Shown: positions 27,174 to 37,939, numbered from the stretch's first letter. The stretch is 41,055 nt of DNA from Belnapia arida (GCF_016773205.1 NZ_JAETWB010000029.1:1-41055), one strand, 5' to 3'. The notes: generated from the letters alone by a model not told the origin. A program made the numbers and translations.

Positions 27174-28322
27174 TCAGCCCTTCATCAGCCCGGCCGCGGT
27201 CAGCGCCTTGCGGATCACCCCGCCCGGATCGATCGAGGTGAGCTTGATCCCGCCCAGGCTGAAATCCTCACCTGCCGCGGGCTGCTCGGCCCGGTTCCCC
27301 TCCTGGTCGATGACCGTGCGGGGCGCAGCGGCGCCGGCCGGGCGCGCCTGGCCCTGCGGCTGGCGCACCGGTTGCTCCACCGGCAGGCCGAAGAACTCGG
27401 CAATGGTGGCGGTGGAGCCGATCCCGGCCTGGAGGAAGTAGGGCCCTGCCTGGCCGATGCCGCTGGCATCCAGCGGCACGCCGTGCGCCATGCCGGCGAC
27501 GGTGTGATGCTCCAGCACCACCTGCCCCTTGGCATCGCGCCAGGCCACCGCCCGGTGCGTGCCGCTGCCCGATTCGACCGGCGCCCCGGTGGTGCCGTGC
27601 AGCGCCGCCCATTGCCGGGTGAGTTGCTCGGCATTAGCCGGCCGGACGGTGGTATCCGCATCGCCCTGCCAGATGGAGACGCGCGGCCAAGGGCCACGGT
27701 GCGGCGAGGCCGCCCGCACCAGCGCCGCCCAGTCGGCCGCTGCGCGGGGCTTGCCCGTGGCCATGGCCTCGAAGGCCTCCGGCATGCTGCTCGCCGCGCC
27801 GTAGGGCAGGCCGGCGATGATGGCGCCGGCGGCGAAATCCTCCGGGTAGGTGGCAAGCAGGTTGGCTGCCATGGCTCCGCCGGCCGACAGGCCGGTGACG
27901 AAGACCCGCTTCGGGTCGATACCCCGCGTCGCCACCATGTATTGAATGGCGGAATGGATGGAGGCGACCTCGCCCTGGCCGCGCGTCGAGTCGCCCGCCT
28001 CGAACCAGTTGAAGCAGCGGTTCGGGTTGTTGGCCTGGCGCTGTTCCGGCAGCAGCACGGCGAAGCGCCCGGCCTCGGCAAGCGTCGTCCAGCCGCTGCC
28101 CGTGGCATAGCCCGCCGCGGTCTGGGTGCAGCCATGCAGGGCAACCACCAGCGGGGCGCCCTGGGGCAGCTCATCCGGCAAATAGGCCAGCATGCGGACC
28201 GACCCGGGATCGGGGCCGAAGCCGGCCAGCTCGACGAGGCTGCCTTCATCCGTCGCGGCGCCGGCCGCGGCGCTCATCCTAGCCTGCGACTGGCGAACCA
28301 AGTCGGACAGGCGGCTGCGCAT
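27174..28322 (-). CDS. PHB depolymerase family (LpqC-like) esterase
   Basis: The 382-residue alpha/beta hydrolase has VVALHGCTQTAAGYA (oxyanion region), NPNRCFNWFEAGD, and the nucleophile elbow GLSAGGAMA with Ser146. GDADTTVRP supplies the likely Asp, and GMAHGVPL the likely His. These are the hallmarks of the esterase PHB depolymerase family. There is no signal peptide, so it would act inside the cell, perhaps on polyhydroxybutyrate granules or on another ester. The last 70 residues are a proline/glutamine-rich tail. A TTG three codons upstream (28331) has the better-spaced AAAGGA site and could be the true start; the ATG is given here. Confidence 0.87.
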   Translation of the reverse strand: MRSRLSDLVRQSQARMSAAAGAATDEGSLVELAGFGPDPGSVRMLAYLPDELPQGAPLVVALHGCTQTAAGYATGSGWTTLAEAGRFAVLLPEQRQANNPNRCFNWFEAGDSTRGQGEVASIHSAIQYMVATRGIDPKRVFVTGLSAGGAMAANLLATYPEDFAAGAIIAGLPYGAASSMPEAFEAMATGKPRAAADWAALVRAASPHRGPWPRVSIWQGDADTTVRPANAEQLTRQWAALHGTTGAPVESGSGTHRAVAWRDAKGQVVLEHHTVAGMAHGVPLDASGIGQAGPYFLQAGIGSTATIAEFFGLPVEQPVRQPQGQARPAGAAAPRTVIDQEGNRAEQPAAGEDFSLGGIKLTSIDPGGVIRKALTAAGLMKG

Positions 28323-28502
28323 TTGGTTCAAAGGCTGATCCTTTCGGGCGGTGTGCGGAATGGCCCGCGTCTCATGCGGCCCTAGCGTATCGGTACGGCC
28401 CGGGTTTCGCTGCACTGCAACATGGGTTTTTGTCTCCTCGTATTCCAGGCTGCAACGCCAAGCGGTCATGAACGTTAAGGGAACACGACCAAGGAGCTTT
28501 CC

Positions 28503-28721
28503 ATGACCGAGAACCCGAAGACCGACGCCGAGCCCGGCTCCAACACCATCAAGGACCCGGATGACTGGACCACCGGCGACGAGAAGATGACCGGCGCCCA
28601 GGCCAGCTACCTCAAGACCCTCAGCGAGGAAGCCGGCGAGGAATTCGACCCAGAGCTGACCAAGGCCGACGCCTCCCGCCGCATCGACGAGCTGCAGGCC
28701 AAGACCGGCCGGGGCAAGTAG
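28503..28721 (+). CDS. DUF3072 domain protein
   Basis: The 72-residue acidic protein consists wholly of the DUF3072 domain. DPDDWTTGDEKMTGAQASYLKTLSEEAGEEF is the conserved centre, ending with ADASRRIDELQAK. Its function is unknown. Such proteins occur in many stress-tolerant alphaproteobacteria and actinobacteria. The start follows AAGGAG. It is divergent from the esterase gene (180-base gap), and a strong hairpin follows its stop. Confidence 0.85.
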   Translation: MTENPKTDAEPGSNTIKDPDDWTTGDEKMTGAQASYLKTLSEEAGEEFDPELTKADASRRIDELQAKTGRGK

Positions 28722-28745
28722 CCTCCGCCCGCTTGTCCCGAGGCA

Positions 28746-28770
28746 TCCCCCCATGCTTAAGCAGGGGGGA
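28746..28770. terminator. Hairpin after the DUF3072 gene
   Basis: TCCCCCC (28746-28752) pairs with GGGGGGA (28764-28770). The sequence between them contains the palindrome TGCTTAAGCA, so the stem can extend with one bulged A. It lies 24 bases after the DUF3072 stop and 28 bases before the permease start, with no T-run. It is probably a terminator or processing structure. Confidence 0.55.
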
Positions 28771-28798
28771 TGACCTCGGACAGGCTCCCCACCAGCCG

Positions 28799-29829
28799 AT
28801 GACCCCGCTGAATGCGCGACGGCTGGCAAATTTCCGCGCGAACCGGCGCGGCTGGTGGTCCCTCTGGATCTTCGCCGCGCTCTTCGTCGTCACCCTCTTC
28901 GCCGAATTCATCGCCAACGACCGTCCGCTGATGGCGCGGGTGGATGACCGCTGGTTCGTCCCCGTCCTCGCCGACTATGCCGAGAGCGACATCCTTCCCG
29001 ACGGCCTCCCCACCGAGGCCGACTGGCACGACCCGGCCCTGGTCGAGGAGATCGCGCAGCGCGGCGGCTGGATGCTCTGGCCCGCCATCCCCTATTCCTA
29101 CGCGACGGTGGTGCGCGACCTCGGCCGCCCGGCGCCCTCGCCGCCCTCGGCCCGCAACTGGCTCGGCACCGACGACCAGGCGCGCGACGTGCTGGCCCGC
29201 GTCATCTACGGCTTCCGCATCTCGGTGCTGTTCGGCTTCACGCTCACCATCCTCGGCTCGGCCATCGGCATCGCCGCCGGCGCGGTGCAGGGCTTCTACG
29301 GCGGGCTGACCGACCTGCTCTTCCAGCGCTTCATCGAGATCTGGTCGGGCATGCCGCAGCTCTTCCTGCTGATCATCCTCGCCAGCATCATCCAGCCGAG
29401 CTTCTGGATCCTGCTCGCCTTCCTCCTCGCCTTCTCCTGGATGGCGCTGACCGGCGTGGTGCGGGCGGAATTCCTCCGCGGCCGCAACCTCGACTACGTC
29501 CGCGCCGCCCGCGCCCTCGGCGTTTCCGACACCCGCCTCATGGCCCGCCACATCCTGCCGAATGCGATGGTGGCGACGCTCACCTTCCTGCCCTTCACCC
29601 TCTCGGGCAGCGTCACCATCCTCGCCTCGCTCGACTTCCTTGGCTTCGGGCTGCCGCCCGGCTCGCCCTCGCTCGGCGAGCTGCTGAGCCAGGGCAAGAA
29701 CAACCTCCAGGCCCCCTGGCTTGCGTTCACCGGCTTCATCGTCCTCGGCGGCGTGCTGACCCTGCTGATCTTCGTGGGCGAGGCGGTGCGCGACGCGCTC
29801 GACCCGCGCAAGCTCCCGGGCGGCGGCCG

Positions 29830-29833
<4 letters not shown>
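28799..29833 (+). CDS. YejE-type oligopeptide ABC transporter permease
   Basis: The 344-residue inner-membrane permease has an N-terminal membrane segment (about 17-37), a periplasmic region carrying the WLGTDDQARDVLARVIYG motif, then five membrane segments. The cytoplasmic coupling loop is RAARALGVSDTRLMARHILPNA. The long insert DDRWFVPVLADYAESD and the tail EAVRDALDPRKL are typical of YejE of the YejABEF system, which imports microcin C and peptides. The expected YejB permease and YejA binding protein are not upstream; the previous gene is the DUF3072 protein. Its stop overlaps the ATPase gene by four bases (ATGA). Confidence 0.9.
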
Positions 29834-31427
<1,594 letters not shown>

Positions 31428-31431
<4 letters not shown>

Positions 31432-31871
31432 CGGAACTGGAGAGGCTGCGCGCCCTGATGACGGCAGGGCAGGTGAAGCTCGGCGTGCATATCCGCCGGA
31501 TGAACTCGCCGGGCAGCCCGGTCTACCGCAGCATGGAGAACGTGGCGCCGGCGGCCGTCATCCTCGTCCTGTCCTTCGGCAGCACCATGCTGGTGCATTT
31601 CTATCTCGGCGCGGTGGTGCTGGCGGCTGGCTGCTGGTGGTGGCTGGCGAAGCAGCTGCCACGGGTGAAGGACGGCGTCTTCGACCGCACCGCGGCGCTC
31701 GTCCTCGCCGACGAACGCCAATTCGATTTCTGGTGGTCGCAGGGCGTGCTCAGCCTCTATGCCCGCCTCGCCGATGGCGAGGAGCGGGCGGCGACCTCCC
31801 GGCAGAGCTGGCGGGACTGGGTGCGCGCCCTGCCCGAGGAACTGCAGATACTCGAGCCGAAGGGGAAATAG
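31428..31871 (+). CDS. Small membrane protein of unknown function
   Basis: The 147-residue protein starts inside the stop of the ABC ATPase gene (ATGA overlap), so it belongs to that operon. It has a soluble N-terminal part with MNSPGSPVYRSM, two adjoining hydrophobic segments (about residues 39-53 and 55-72), and a charged C-terminal domain rich in tryptophan (FWWSQGVLSLYARLADGEE, SWRDWVRALPEEL). I recognise no family. Its position suggests a link to the transporter or to the reductase gene that starts one base after its stop. No functional assignment is made. Confidence 0.75.
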
Positions 31872-31872
31872 G

Positions 31873-32805
31873 ATGGCCGTGCTGCTCTCGACCAAGGCCT
31901 CCACCATGGAGGACTGGCGCGATGCCCTGCTGGAGGTGGATCCGGGTCTCGAGATCCGCCTTTTCCCCGAGGCCGGCGATCCCTCGGACATCGAGGCCGC
32001 GGTCTGCTGGACGGCGCATGACCTGGGAGAGCTGCGCCGCTACCCGAACCTGAAGCTGCTTGTTTCCATGGGCGCCGGGGTGGACCACCTGTTGCGCCCG
32101 CCGGGCCCGCCGCCGGGCGTGCCGGTGGCGCGGCTGGTCGATGACCGGCTGACCCAGGGCATGACCGAATGGGTGCTGCTCAACGTGCTGCGCTTCCACC
32201 GCCAGGACCCCGAATATCGTGCCCAACAAGCTGCGAAGCTCTGGAACGAGTTGCCGGCGCCCGACACCGCGCGGCGCCACATCGGCATCCTCGGCCTCGG
32301 CGCGCTCGGCGGCGATGCGGCCCGCGCCCTGCTGGCGCTCGGCTTCCCGGTGATGGGCTGGTCGCGCCGGCCGAGGTCGCTCCCCGGCGTCGAAGGATTT
32401 TGTGGCGATGACGGCCTCGCCGCCATGCTCCGCCGCAGCGACATCCTTGTTTGCCTGCTGCCGTTGACGCCGGAAACGCGCGGCTTGCTCAACGCGCCGC
32501 GGCTCTCCCTGCTACCCAATGGCGCCTATCTACTCAATTCCGCCCGCGGCGGCCATATGGTCGCAGCAGACGTGCTGGCCGCGCTCGACAGCGGCCGCCT
32601 TGCCGGCGCCGCGCTCGATGTCTTCGAGCCGGAGCCGCTGCCACCAGAGCACCCCTTCTGGATGCACCCCAAGGTCGTGCTGACGCCCCACGCCGCCAGC
32701 ATCACCATCCCCCGCAGCGCAGCACCTCAGGTCGTGGAGAACATCCATCGGGCGCGGGCGGGCCTCGCGTCCCTGAACTTGGTCGACCTCGCCGCCGGCT
32801 ACTGA
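31873..32805 (+). CDS. GhrA-like glyoxylate/hydroxypyruvate reductase
   Basis: The 310-residue D-2-hydroxyacid dehydrogenase is of the GhrA branch. The N-terminal part includes LLVSMGAGVDHLL. The NAD(P)-binding motif is IGILGLGALGGDAARAL (about 137-153), followed by a basic WSRRP turn that favours NADPH. The catalytic residues are arginine in NSARGGHM, the conserved Glu in DVFEPEPLP, and histidine in LTPHAAS. It would reduce glyoxylate or hydroxypyruvate. Start and stop are tightly placed: one base after the membrane-protein stop and seven bases before a perfect terminator hairpin, marking the end of the transcript. Confidence 0.92.
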   Translation: MAVLLSTKASTMEDWRDALLEVDPGLEIRLFPEAGDPSDIEAAVCWTAHDLGELRRYPNLKLLVSMGAGVDHLLRPPGPPPGVPVARLVDDRLTQGMTEWVLLNVLRFHRQDPEYRAQQAAKLWNELPAPDTARRHIGILGLGALGGDAARALLALGFPVMGWSRRPRSLPGVEGFCGDDGLAAMLRRSDILVCLLPLTPETRGLLNAPRLSLLPNGAYLLNSARGGHMVAADVLAALDSGRLAGAALDVFEPEPLPPEHPFWMHPKVVLTPHAASITIPRSAAPQVVENIHRARAGLASLNLVDLAAGY

Positions 32806-32811
32806 CACCTT

Positions 32812-32840
32812 CCCGCAAAACTGCCGTGCAGTTTTGCGGG
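32812..32840. terminator. Perfect 13-bp bidirectional terminator hairpin
   Basis: CCCGCAAAACTGC (32812-32824) pairs perfectly with GCAGTTTTGCGGG (32828-32840) around a three-base loop. It lies between the converging reductase and MarR genes. The TTTT lies inside the stem rather than after it, so it is a very stable hairpin without a free U-tract. Confidence 0.8.
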
Positions 32841-32859
32841 GATCCTGGATAGGCGCAGC

Positions 32860-33273
32860 TCAGCCGGCCTTGCGGTTCTCGCGGGCCGTGTCGGCATTGG
32901 CGGGCTCGTTGGCGACTGCCGGCATCTCATGCGTCGTGGTCTCGGCCTCGGACATGATCTGGCGCATGTCGCGCAGGAAGGCGGTGCCCTTCAGCGTGCG
33001 CTGCACGATGACGCTGCGGCGGTCCATCGGGTCCACCTTGCGGCGCGCGAGATCAAGCTCGCCGAGCCGGTCGAGCGCCCGGGTGATCGCCGGCTTGGAA
33101 ACGTTCAGCTCGGCCGCCAGGCCACGCACCGTATGCGGGCCGTCGGTCAGGTAGACCGTAAGGAACACGCCAAGCTGGCGCGCCGAAAGATCAGGTCCAT
33201 CGCGCCGGACGAGGGCGACTACCGTGTCCCGCAGAATGCCGACCAGCTGGTCGGGGTTGCTCTGTACCGCCAT
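32860..33273 (-). CDS. MarR family transcriptional regulator
   Basis: The 137-residue DNA-binding protein has the winged-helix pattern of the MarR family. SARQLGVFLTVYLTDGPHTVRGLAAELNVSKPAITRALDRLGELDLARR covers the helix-turn-helix (about residues 30-80), and KVDPMDRRSVIVQRT is the wing with the family's DxRD-like turn. The C-terminal tail is alanine/glutamate-rich. The ATG at 33273 follows TTGGAG; another in-frame ATG lies seven codons earlier. Targets are unknown; its neighbours are the convergent reductase gene and the peptidase gene, whose stop lies 165 bases upstream on the same strand. Confidence 0.88.
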   Translation of the reverse strand: MAVQSNPDQLVGILRDTVVALVRRDGPDLSARQLGVFLTVYLTDGPHTVRGLAAELNVSKPAITRALDRLGELDLARRKVDPMDRRSVIVQRTLKGTAFLRDMRQIMSEAETTTHEMPAVANEPANADTARENRKAG

Positions 33274-33438
33274 AGCTCCAATCCCCTCGCCCATTGTGGG
33301 CCTTTGAACAGTCCGGCGCCCAGGCTCTGGCCTGCTGGCCGGCATCGACAACGCAGTCACTTCAGTCTTGGATAACGCTTTCCCGCTCATGCATCAGAGC
33401 GGCTAGACCTGAAAAGTTTCCCCACCATCTCGTTTTCG

Positions 33439-34821
33439 TTACCGGGTCGGCCCCCTTGCCGCCCCGAACAGATCTGCGAAACCCTGTGCCAGGGCCCGCA
33501 AAGCCTGAGCTTCTCCGCCTTCTGGCCGTCCAGGACGGTTGGCGTCGTTCCAGGCGTAGAGGTCGAGATGCGCCCAACGGACGCCCTTGGGCACGAAACG
33601 CCGCAGAAATAATGCAGCAACGATCGCCCCAGCCATCGGTCGAGACGAGACGTTGTTCATGTCCGCTACCGTACTATCCAGCCAGGAATCGTAAACGTCA
33701 TGCAAAGGCAAGCGCCATACTGGATCATGAGTCTCCCGCCCCGCGGCCAGTAGCGTTTCCGCGAGCGCATCGTCAGGAGTGAAAAGCGCGGGTAAATCCG
33801 GCCCGAGTGCAACCCGGGCGGCGCCGGTCAGCGTCGCGCAATCGATCATCAGCGCCGGCTCCCGCTCCGCCGCAAAAGCCAGCAGGTCGCAGAGGACGAG
33901 TCGCCCCTCGGCATCGGTATTACCGATCTCGACATTGAGGCCGGCCCGGGTGCGGAGCACGTCCATCGGGCGGAAGGCATGGCCGGAGACGGCATTCTCG
34001 ACGGCGCCGACCAGCACCAGCAGCCGTACCGGCAGGCGCTGCCGCATCACCAGCTCGGCAAGGCCCAGCACGGTCGCGGCGCCGCCCATGTCCTTCTTCA
34101 TCCGCAGCATGCCGGAGGGTGACTTCAAGTCGAGCCCGCCGGTGTCGAAGCAGACGCCCTTGCCGCAGAGCGCGACCAGGGGCGCCCCAGGCTCGCCCCA
34201 TTCCAGTATGGCGACCCGCGGCGCCCGCGGGCTGCCAAGGCCCACCGTGGCAAGGGCCGGGAAGCCATCCGCCAGCGCCTCGCCCTCGATGACGCGGCAG
34301 GTGGCGCCATGCGCCTCGGCCAGAGATTGCACCTCCGCCGCCAGCTCGGCCGGGCCGAGCAGGTTGGCGGGCATGTTGATGAGGTTCCGGACCCGGTAGG
34401 TCGCCTCGGCTGTGGCGATGGCCGTATCGCTGCCCGGTGGTGGCACCAGCCGTGCCGGGGCCTGCCTCGGCGCCTTGAAGCGGGTGAAGCGATAGGCGCC
34501 AAGGCACCAGCCAAGCGCCGCCGCCTCGCCATGCGGCGCCGGCTCGACGAGCCGCCAGGCACTGCCGGCGGGCAGGGCCTGGGCCAGGGCGCCGAAGGAC
34601 CAGGGCGTCACCGTGCCCTCGCCGAGGCCCAGGACCGCGCCAGCCAGCCCTGCCTCGCCCGGCAGCAGCGCCAGTTCCTGCGCCCGTCCGGCGAAACCGA
34701 TGGTCCGCAGGAAGCCGCCTGCCGCTGCCGGCAGCCGCCCCAGCAGCGCGTCGAGACCAGCCGGGCCGGTATAATGCAACGGCAAGGCATTCTCATCTGG
34801 CGCGGCGAGGCAATCGAGCAT
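33439..34821 (-). CDS. Leucyl aminopeptidase family (M17) metallopeptidase
   Basis: The 460-residue cytosolic peptidase removes N-terminal residues from peptides using two metal ions. The catalytic domain (about 170-455) has CGKGVCFDTGGLDLK, MKKDMGGAATVLG, the signature NTDAEGRLVLCD, and MIDCATLTGAA, all standard for M17 enzymes. The N-terminal domain is more variable. Length and motifs match the alphaproteobacterial PepA-like group that is shorter than E. coli PepA. About 120 bases near 33601-33720, coding for DVYDSWLDSTVADMNN and nearby, drop to roughly 54% GC by hand count, lower than the rest of the gene. Confidence 0.93.
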   Translation of the reverse strand: MLDCLAAPDENALPLHYTGPAGLDALLGRLPAAAGGFLRTIGFAGRAQELALLPGEAGLAGAVLGLGEGTVTPWSFGALAQALPAGSAWRLVEPAPHGEAAALGWCLGAYRFTRFKAPRQAPARLVPPPGSDTAIATAEATYRVRNLINMPANLLGPAELAAEVQSLAEAHGATCRVIEGEALADGFPALATVGLGSPRAPRVAILEWGEPGAPLVALCGKGVCFDTGGLDLKSPSGMLRMKKDMGGAATVLGLAELVMRQRLPVRLLVLVGAVENAVSGHAFRPMDVLRTRAGLNVEIGNTDAEGRLVLCDLLAFAAEREPALMIDCATLTGAARVALGPDLPALFTPDDALAETLLAAGRETHDPVWRLPLHDVYDSWLDSTVADMNNVSSRPMAGAIVAALFLRRFVPKGVRWAHLDLYAWNDANRPGRPEGGEAQALRALAQGFADLFGAARGPTR

Positions 34822-34965
34822 GGGTCTCCGGAATCCTGATGGGATGACGGTCGCCGGGCCAAGCGATCCACAACCTTCGCGTGTGGCCCGCGCTTAACCT
34901 GCTCTGATGGCCGAGCAATGTCCAGTAAATCGCAACAGGTAAGTAACGAAAACGGTTCTCGCCTC

Positions 34966-36069
34966 CTAGGATACCAACCCGCGCAGATGGTCGCGGATCA
35001 CCGCGGGCGGGCAGGGCGCCTCCGCCGGTACCAGGGCCGGCCAGTCCTCCACCCCCGGCAGGCGGCCCGGATTGCGCCGCACCAACTCCGTCTTCAGGAA
35101 GGGGAAGCCGAGGCGGCGGACCAGCGCCGCCCAAAGGTGATGCGTCGGGTTGAGCGGCTGCTCCGCCAGCAGCGCAGCCCGCGCCTCCGGCGCCATCGCC
35201 TCCAGCCCCCGCAGCAGCGGGTGTGAGGCGGCGAGCAGTGCCCGCTCCGCAGGGTCCGCCAGCACCGCCCCGGCCAGCCGCCCATAGCCGAACAGCGCCG
35301 CGACCCGGTGCCCGCGCCCGCGCATCCAGCGGGCAAAGCGCAACTCGCCCCGCTGCACGACGAGCCACTTGGAATGGCTGATCCGCATCGCGGCCAGGAA
35401 GCGATGCACATCGCCCACCGCCGCCGCGCCGCGCGCAAGCAGCAGGTAGCTCTGCAGATGCGGCCCGCCCTGGATGCTCTCCGTCATGCCGAAGAGCCCG
35501 TCCCCGCCGCCGCGCAGCGCCGCGATCACCGGCCCCATCGGGCGGATCGGGCCGAGCACGCTGTCATTGGCGAGCATGAGCTCCGCGGCCTCCGGCCAGC
35601 GCCGTGCCGTCTCCGGCGCCAAGTCCCGCCAGGCGCCGAAGTCGAGGCCGAAGTTCCGCCGCTGCGCCAGCAGCGCGGCATGGGCGCGCATCGCCTGCCA
35701 GTCCTCCTCCGGCATCGCCGCCGCCATGGTGATGAACACGACGGCGAAGCCCTCCGCCGCCAGCGCCGCCACCTGCCGCAGGACCATTCCCGAAATGCGG
35801 CCGGAGGCAGCGTAATGAACATAGAGTGCGACGCTGCGCGCCCCGGGCCGGGCATCCTCGCCTGGCTCCAGCCGCAGCAGGGGTGGCAAACCGGGGTTCA
35901 GGCGGCGCCAGGCATCCCGAGGCAGGCTGCGGCCGACTTCCAGCCCAACCTCGAGCACCCGCCGCGCCAGTCGGCCCCAGGTGCCGGCGGTGCTGTAGCC
36001 ATGGATGGCGCGGCGCAATCCGGGCGGTTGCTCGGTGAGCGCGGTCAGCCGATAGGGCTCGAAATTCAT
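34966..36069 (-). CDS. RgpF-like (rhamnan synthesis F) protein
   Basis: The 367-residue product matches the RgpF/rhamnan-synthesis F family. ARSVALYVHYAASGRISGMVLRQVAALAAEGFAVVFIT is the family's opening fold, followed by RRNFGLDFGAWRDLAPE, MLANDSVLGPI and FFGMTES-like FGMTESIQGGPHLQSYLL, which are its strongest markers. Members attach sugars or glycerol phosphate to rhamnose-containing surface polysaccharides. The C-terminal part (PLNPTHHLWAALVRRLGFPFLKTELVR) is also conserved. The ATG at 36069 is preceded by CTCCTGCCC, a weak site; a longer N-terminus is possible. It is divergent from the two-domain GT2 gene (107 bases), which suggests a shared surface-glycan function. Confidence 0.87.
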   Translation of the reverse strand: MNFEPYRLTALTEQPPGLRRAIHGYSTAGTWGRLARRVLEVGLEVGRSLPRDAWRRLNPGLPPLLRLEPGEDARPGARSVALYVHYAASGRISGMVLRQVAALAAEGFAVVFITMAAAMPEEDWQAMRAHAALLAQRRNFGLDFGAWRDLAPETARRWPEAAELMLANDSVLGPIRPMGPVIAALRGGGDGLFGMTESIQGGPHLQSYLLLARGAAAVGDVHRFLAAMRISHSKWLVVQRGELRFARWMRGRGHRVAALFGYGRLAGAVLADPAERALLAASHPLLRGLEAMAPEARAALLAEQPLNPTHHLWAALVRRLGFPFLKTELVRRNPGRLPGVEDWPALVPAEAPCPPAVIRDHLRGLVS

Positions 36070-36176
36070 GGGCAGGAGGGGCTGGTCCGGCGGGAGGGAA
36101 GGGCGGGCCTTGGTCGGACTCGGTCCGGATGCCAAGACGTCGGCGTCTCGCACGAATCGCAGCCAAGGACCAAGCG

Positions 36177-37901
36177 ATGCCCCTCCTGCCCGGCCGGACC
36201 TTGCGGCGCCTCTGGCACGGTCTCTGGGAGCTCCTGCCGGCCTCCGCCCTGCCGTTCCGACTGCGTCTAGGCGGCTTGGCGCGGCGGATGCTGCGCCAGG
36301 TGCCCTGGCTCACTCGCGACGAATTGCAGGACCCGAACGATCCGGTGAGTTACCGCGCCTGGCTCGCCCGGCAGGGACCGGCCGTCGCCGCCCCCCTTCC
36401 GGCGGGGCCGGTGATCTCCCTGGTGATGCCGGCCGAGGGGGAGGCGGTGGTGGAGCTGCGCGCGGCCATCGAGGCGCTGCACGGCCAGCTCTACCCAGGT
36501 TGGGAGCTGTGTCTGGTCACGCCTGAAGCCTCGTCGGCCCTCGTGGAACTGGCGGCGGGTGATCCGCGCATTCGCTTGCTGCCGCCGGGGCCGGCCGCCG
36601 GTCTCGGCAGCGGCGACTGGCTCGCAACCCTACCGGCCGCCGACCGGCTGGCACCGCATGCGCTCCTGGCCGTCGCGGCGGAGCTGACTGCCCATCCCGA
36701 GGCGATGCTGGCCTATTCCGACGAGGACCGGATCGACGCCAAAGGCCTGCGCCACAGCCCCTGGTTCAAGCCGGATGCCGATGCCGTGCTGCTGCTCCAG
36801 CAGGATCTGGCCTGCCGCCTCGGCGTGGTCCGGCGGGCGGCGCTGACGCAGGACGACCGGCTGGACCAAGCCCTGGCGACGCGCCTCGTCGCCGCCCACG
36901 GACCGCGATGCCTCCGCCACCTCCCGCAGGTGCTGTACCACCGGCGGCAGGCGCCCGGCCGGGAGCCTGGCTGGCTGCCACTCACCGCAGCCGTGCCGGA
37001 TCCGGCGCCGCTCGTCTCCGTCATCATCCCGACGCGGGACGGCGCCGCCATGCTGGAGGCCTGCACCGCCGGCCTGCTCGGGCGCACCGACTACCCAGCG
37101 ATCGAACTCCTGATCGTCGACAACGGCAGCACCGCCCTCGAGACCTTCGCCCTGTTCGACCGGCTGCGGCGGGACCCGCGGGTACGCATCCTCGCCGCGC
37201 CCGGACCCTTCAACTACTCCGCCCTCAACAACCGGGCCGCGGTCGAGGCGCGCGGCGAGGTGCTGCTGCTGCTGAACAACGACATCGAAGTGATCGGCCC
37301 CGGTTGGCTGCGCGAGATGGTCGGGCTGCTGCTGCGGCCGGGCATCGGCGCGGTCGGGGCGAAGTTGCTCTACCCCAATGGCACTCTGCAGCATGGCGGC
37401 GTGGTGATCGGCCAGGGCGGCGTCGCCGGGCATTACCTGCCACAAGCCGCGCCCGGCGCCGCCGGCCATGCCGGCTCCCTCCGATTGGTGCGTGAGGTCT
37501 CCGCGGCGACGGCGGCCTGCCTCGCGGTGCGGCGGGCGGTGTTCGAGGCGGTAGGCGGGCTGGATGCGGAGGCGCTAGCCGTCGCCTTCAACGACATCGA
37601 TCTCTGCCTGCGCATCCGCGAGGCCGGCTGGCGCATCCTGTGGACGCCGCTCGCAGAGCTGTACCACCACGAATCGGCCACCCGCGGCGATGACGTGACC
37701 GGGGCGAAGGCGCGGCGCTTCGCCAGCGAGATCGCCCATATGCAGCGGCGCTGGGGCGAGACCTTGCGGCGCGATCCCTTCGCCAATCCCAATCTCGACT
37801 ACAGCCACCCGATCCCGGTGCTGTCGGACGCCCTGCCGCGCCCTAGGCGGCACGCGGCAGGCCCCACCGCGCCAGCCCCTGCCGACGACAAGGCTGGATA
37901 G
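36177..37901 (+). CDS. Two-part GT2 family glycosyltransferase
   Basis: The 574-residue protein has a degenerate first half (about residues 75-250) with ISLVMPAEGEAVVELRAAIEAL and YSDEDRID. A full GT2 domain (about 278-540) follows, with VSVIIPTRDGAAMLEACTAGLL, the DxD-type LLLLNNDIEVIGPGWL and FNDIDLCLRIREAGWRILW. This layout is common in enzymes that build O-antigen, rhamnan or capsule chains. No membrane segment is obvious. The ATG at 36177 follows AAGGA. It is divergent from the RgpF-like gene. Sugar donor and acceptor are unknown. Confidence 0.9.
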   Translation: MPLLPGRTLRRLWHGLWELLPASALPFRLRLGGLARRMLRQVPWLTRDELQDPNDPVSYRAWLARQGPAVAAPLPAGPVISLVMPAEGEAVVELRAAIEALHGQLYPGWELCLVTPEASSALVELAAGDPRIRLLPPGPAAGLGSGDWLATLPAADRLAPHALLAVAAELTAHPEAMLAYSDEDRIDAKGLRHSPWFKPDADAVLLLQQDLACRLGVVRRAALTQDDRLDQALATRLVAAHGPRCLRHLPQVLYHRRQAPGREPGWLPLTAAVPDPAPLVSVIIPTRDGAAMLEACTAGLLGRTDYPAIELLIVDNGSTALETFALFDRLRRDPRVRILAAPGPFNYSALNNRAAVEARGEVLLLLNNDIEVIGPGWLREMVGLLLRPGIGAVGAKLLYPNGTLQHGGVVIGQGGVAGHYLPQAAPGAAGHAGSLRLVREVSAATAACLAVRRAVFEAVGGLDAEALAVAFNDIDLCLRIREAGWRILWTPLAELYHHESATRGDDVTGAKARRFASEIAHMQRRWGETLRRDPFANPNLDYSHPIPVLSDALPRPRRHAAGPTAPAPADDKAG

Positions 37902-37915
37902 CGCCCTCGAAGTCA

Positions 37916-37939
37916 GGGGAGGCGATGCCTCGCCTCCCC
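37916..37939. terminator. Convergent hairpin, probable terminator
   Basis: GGGGAGGCG (37916-37924) pairs perfectly with CGCCTCCCC (37931-37939) around a six-base loop. It lies between the converging glycosyltransferase gene and the CsbD-like gene. No free T-run follows. Confidence 0.65.
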
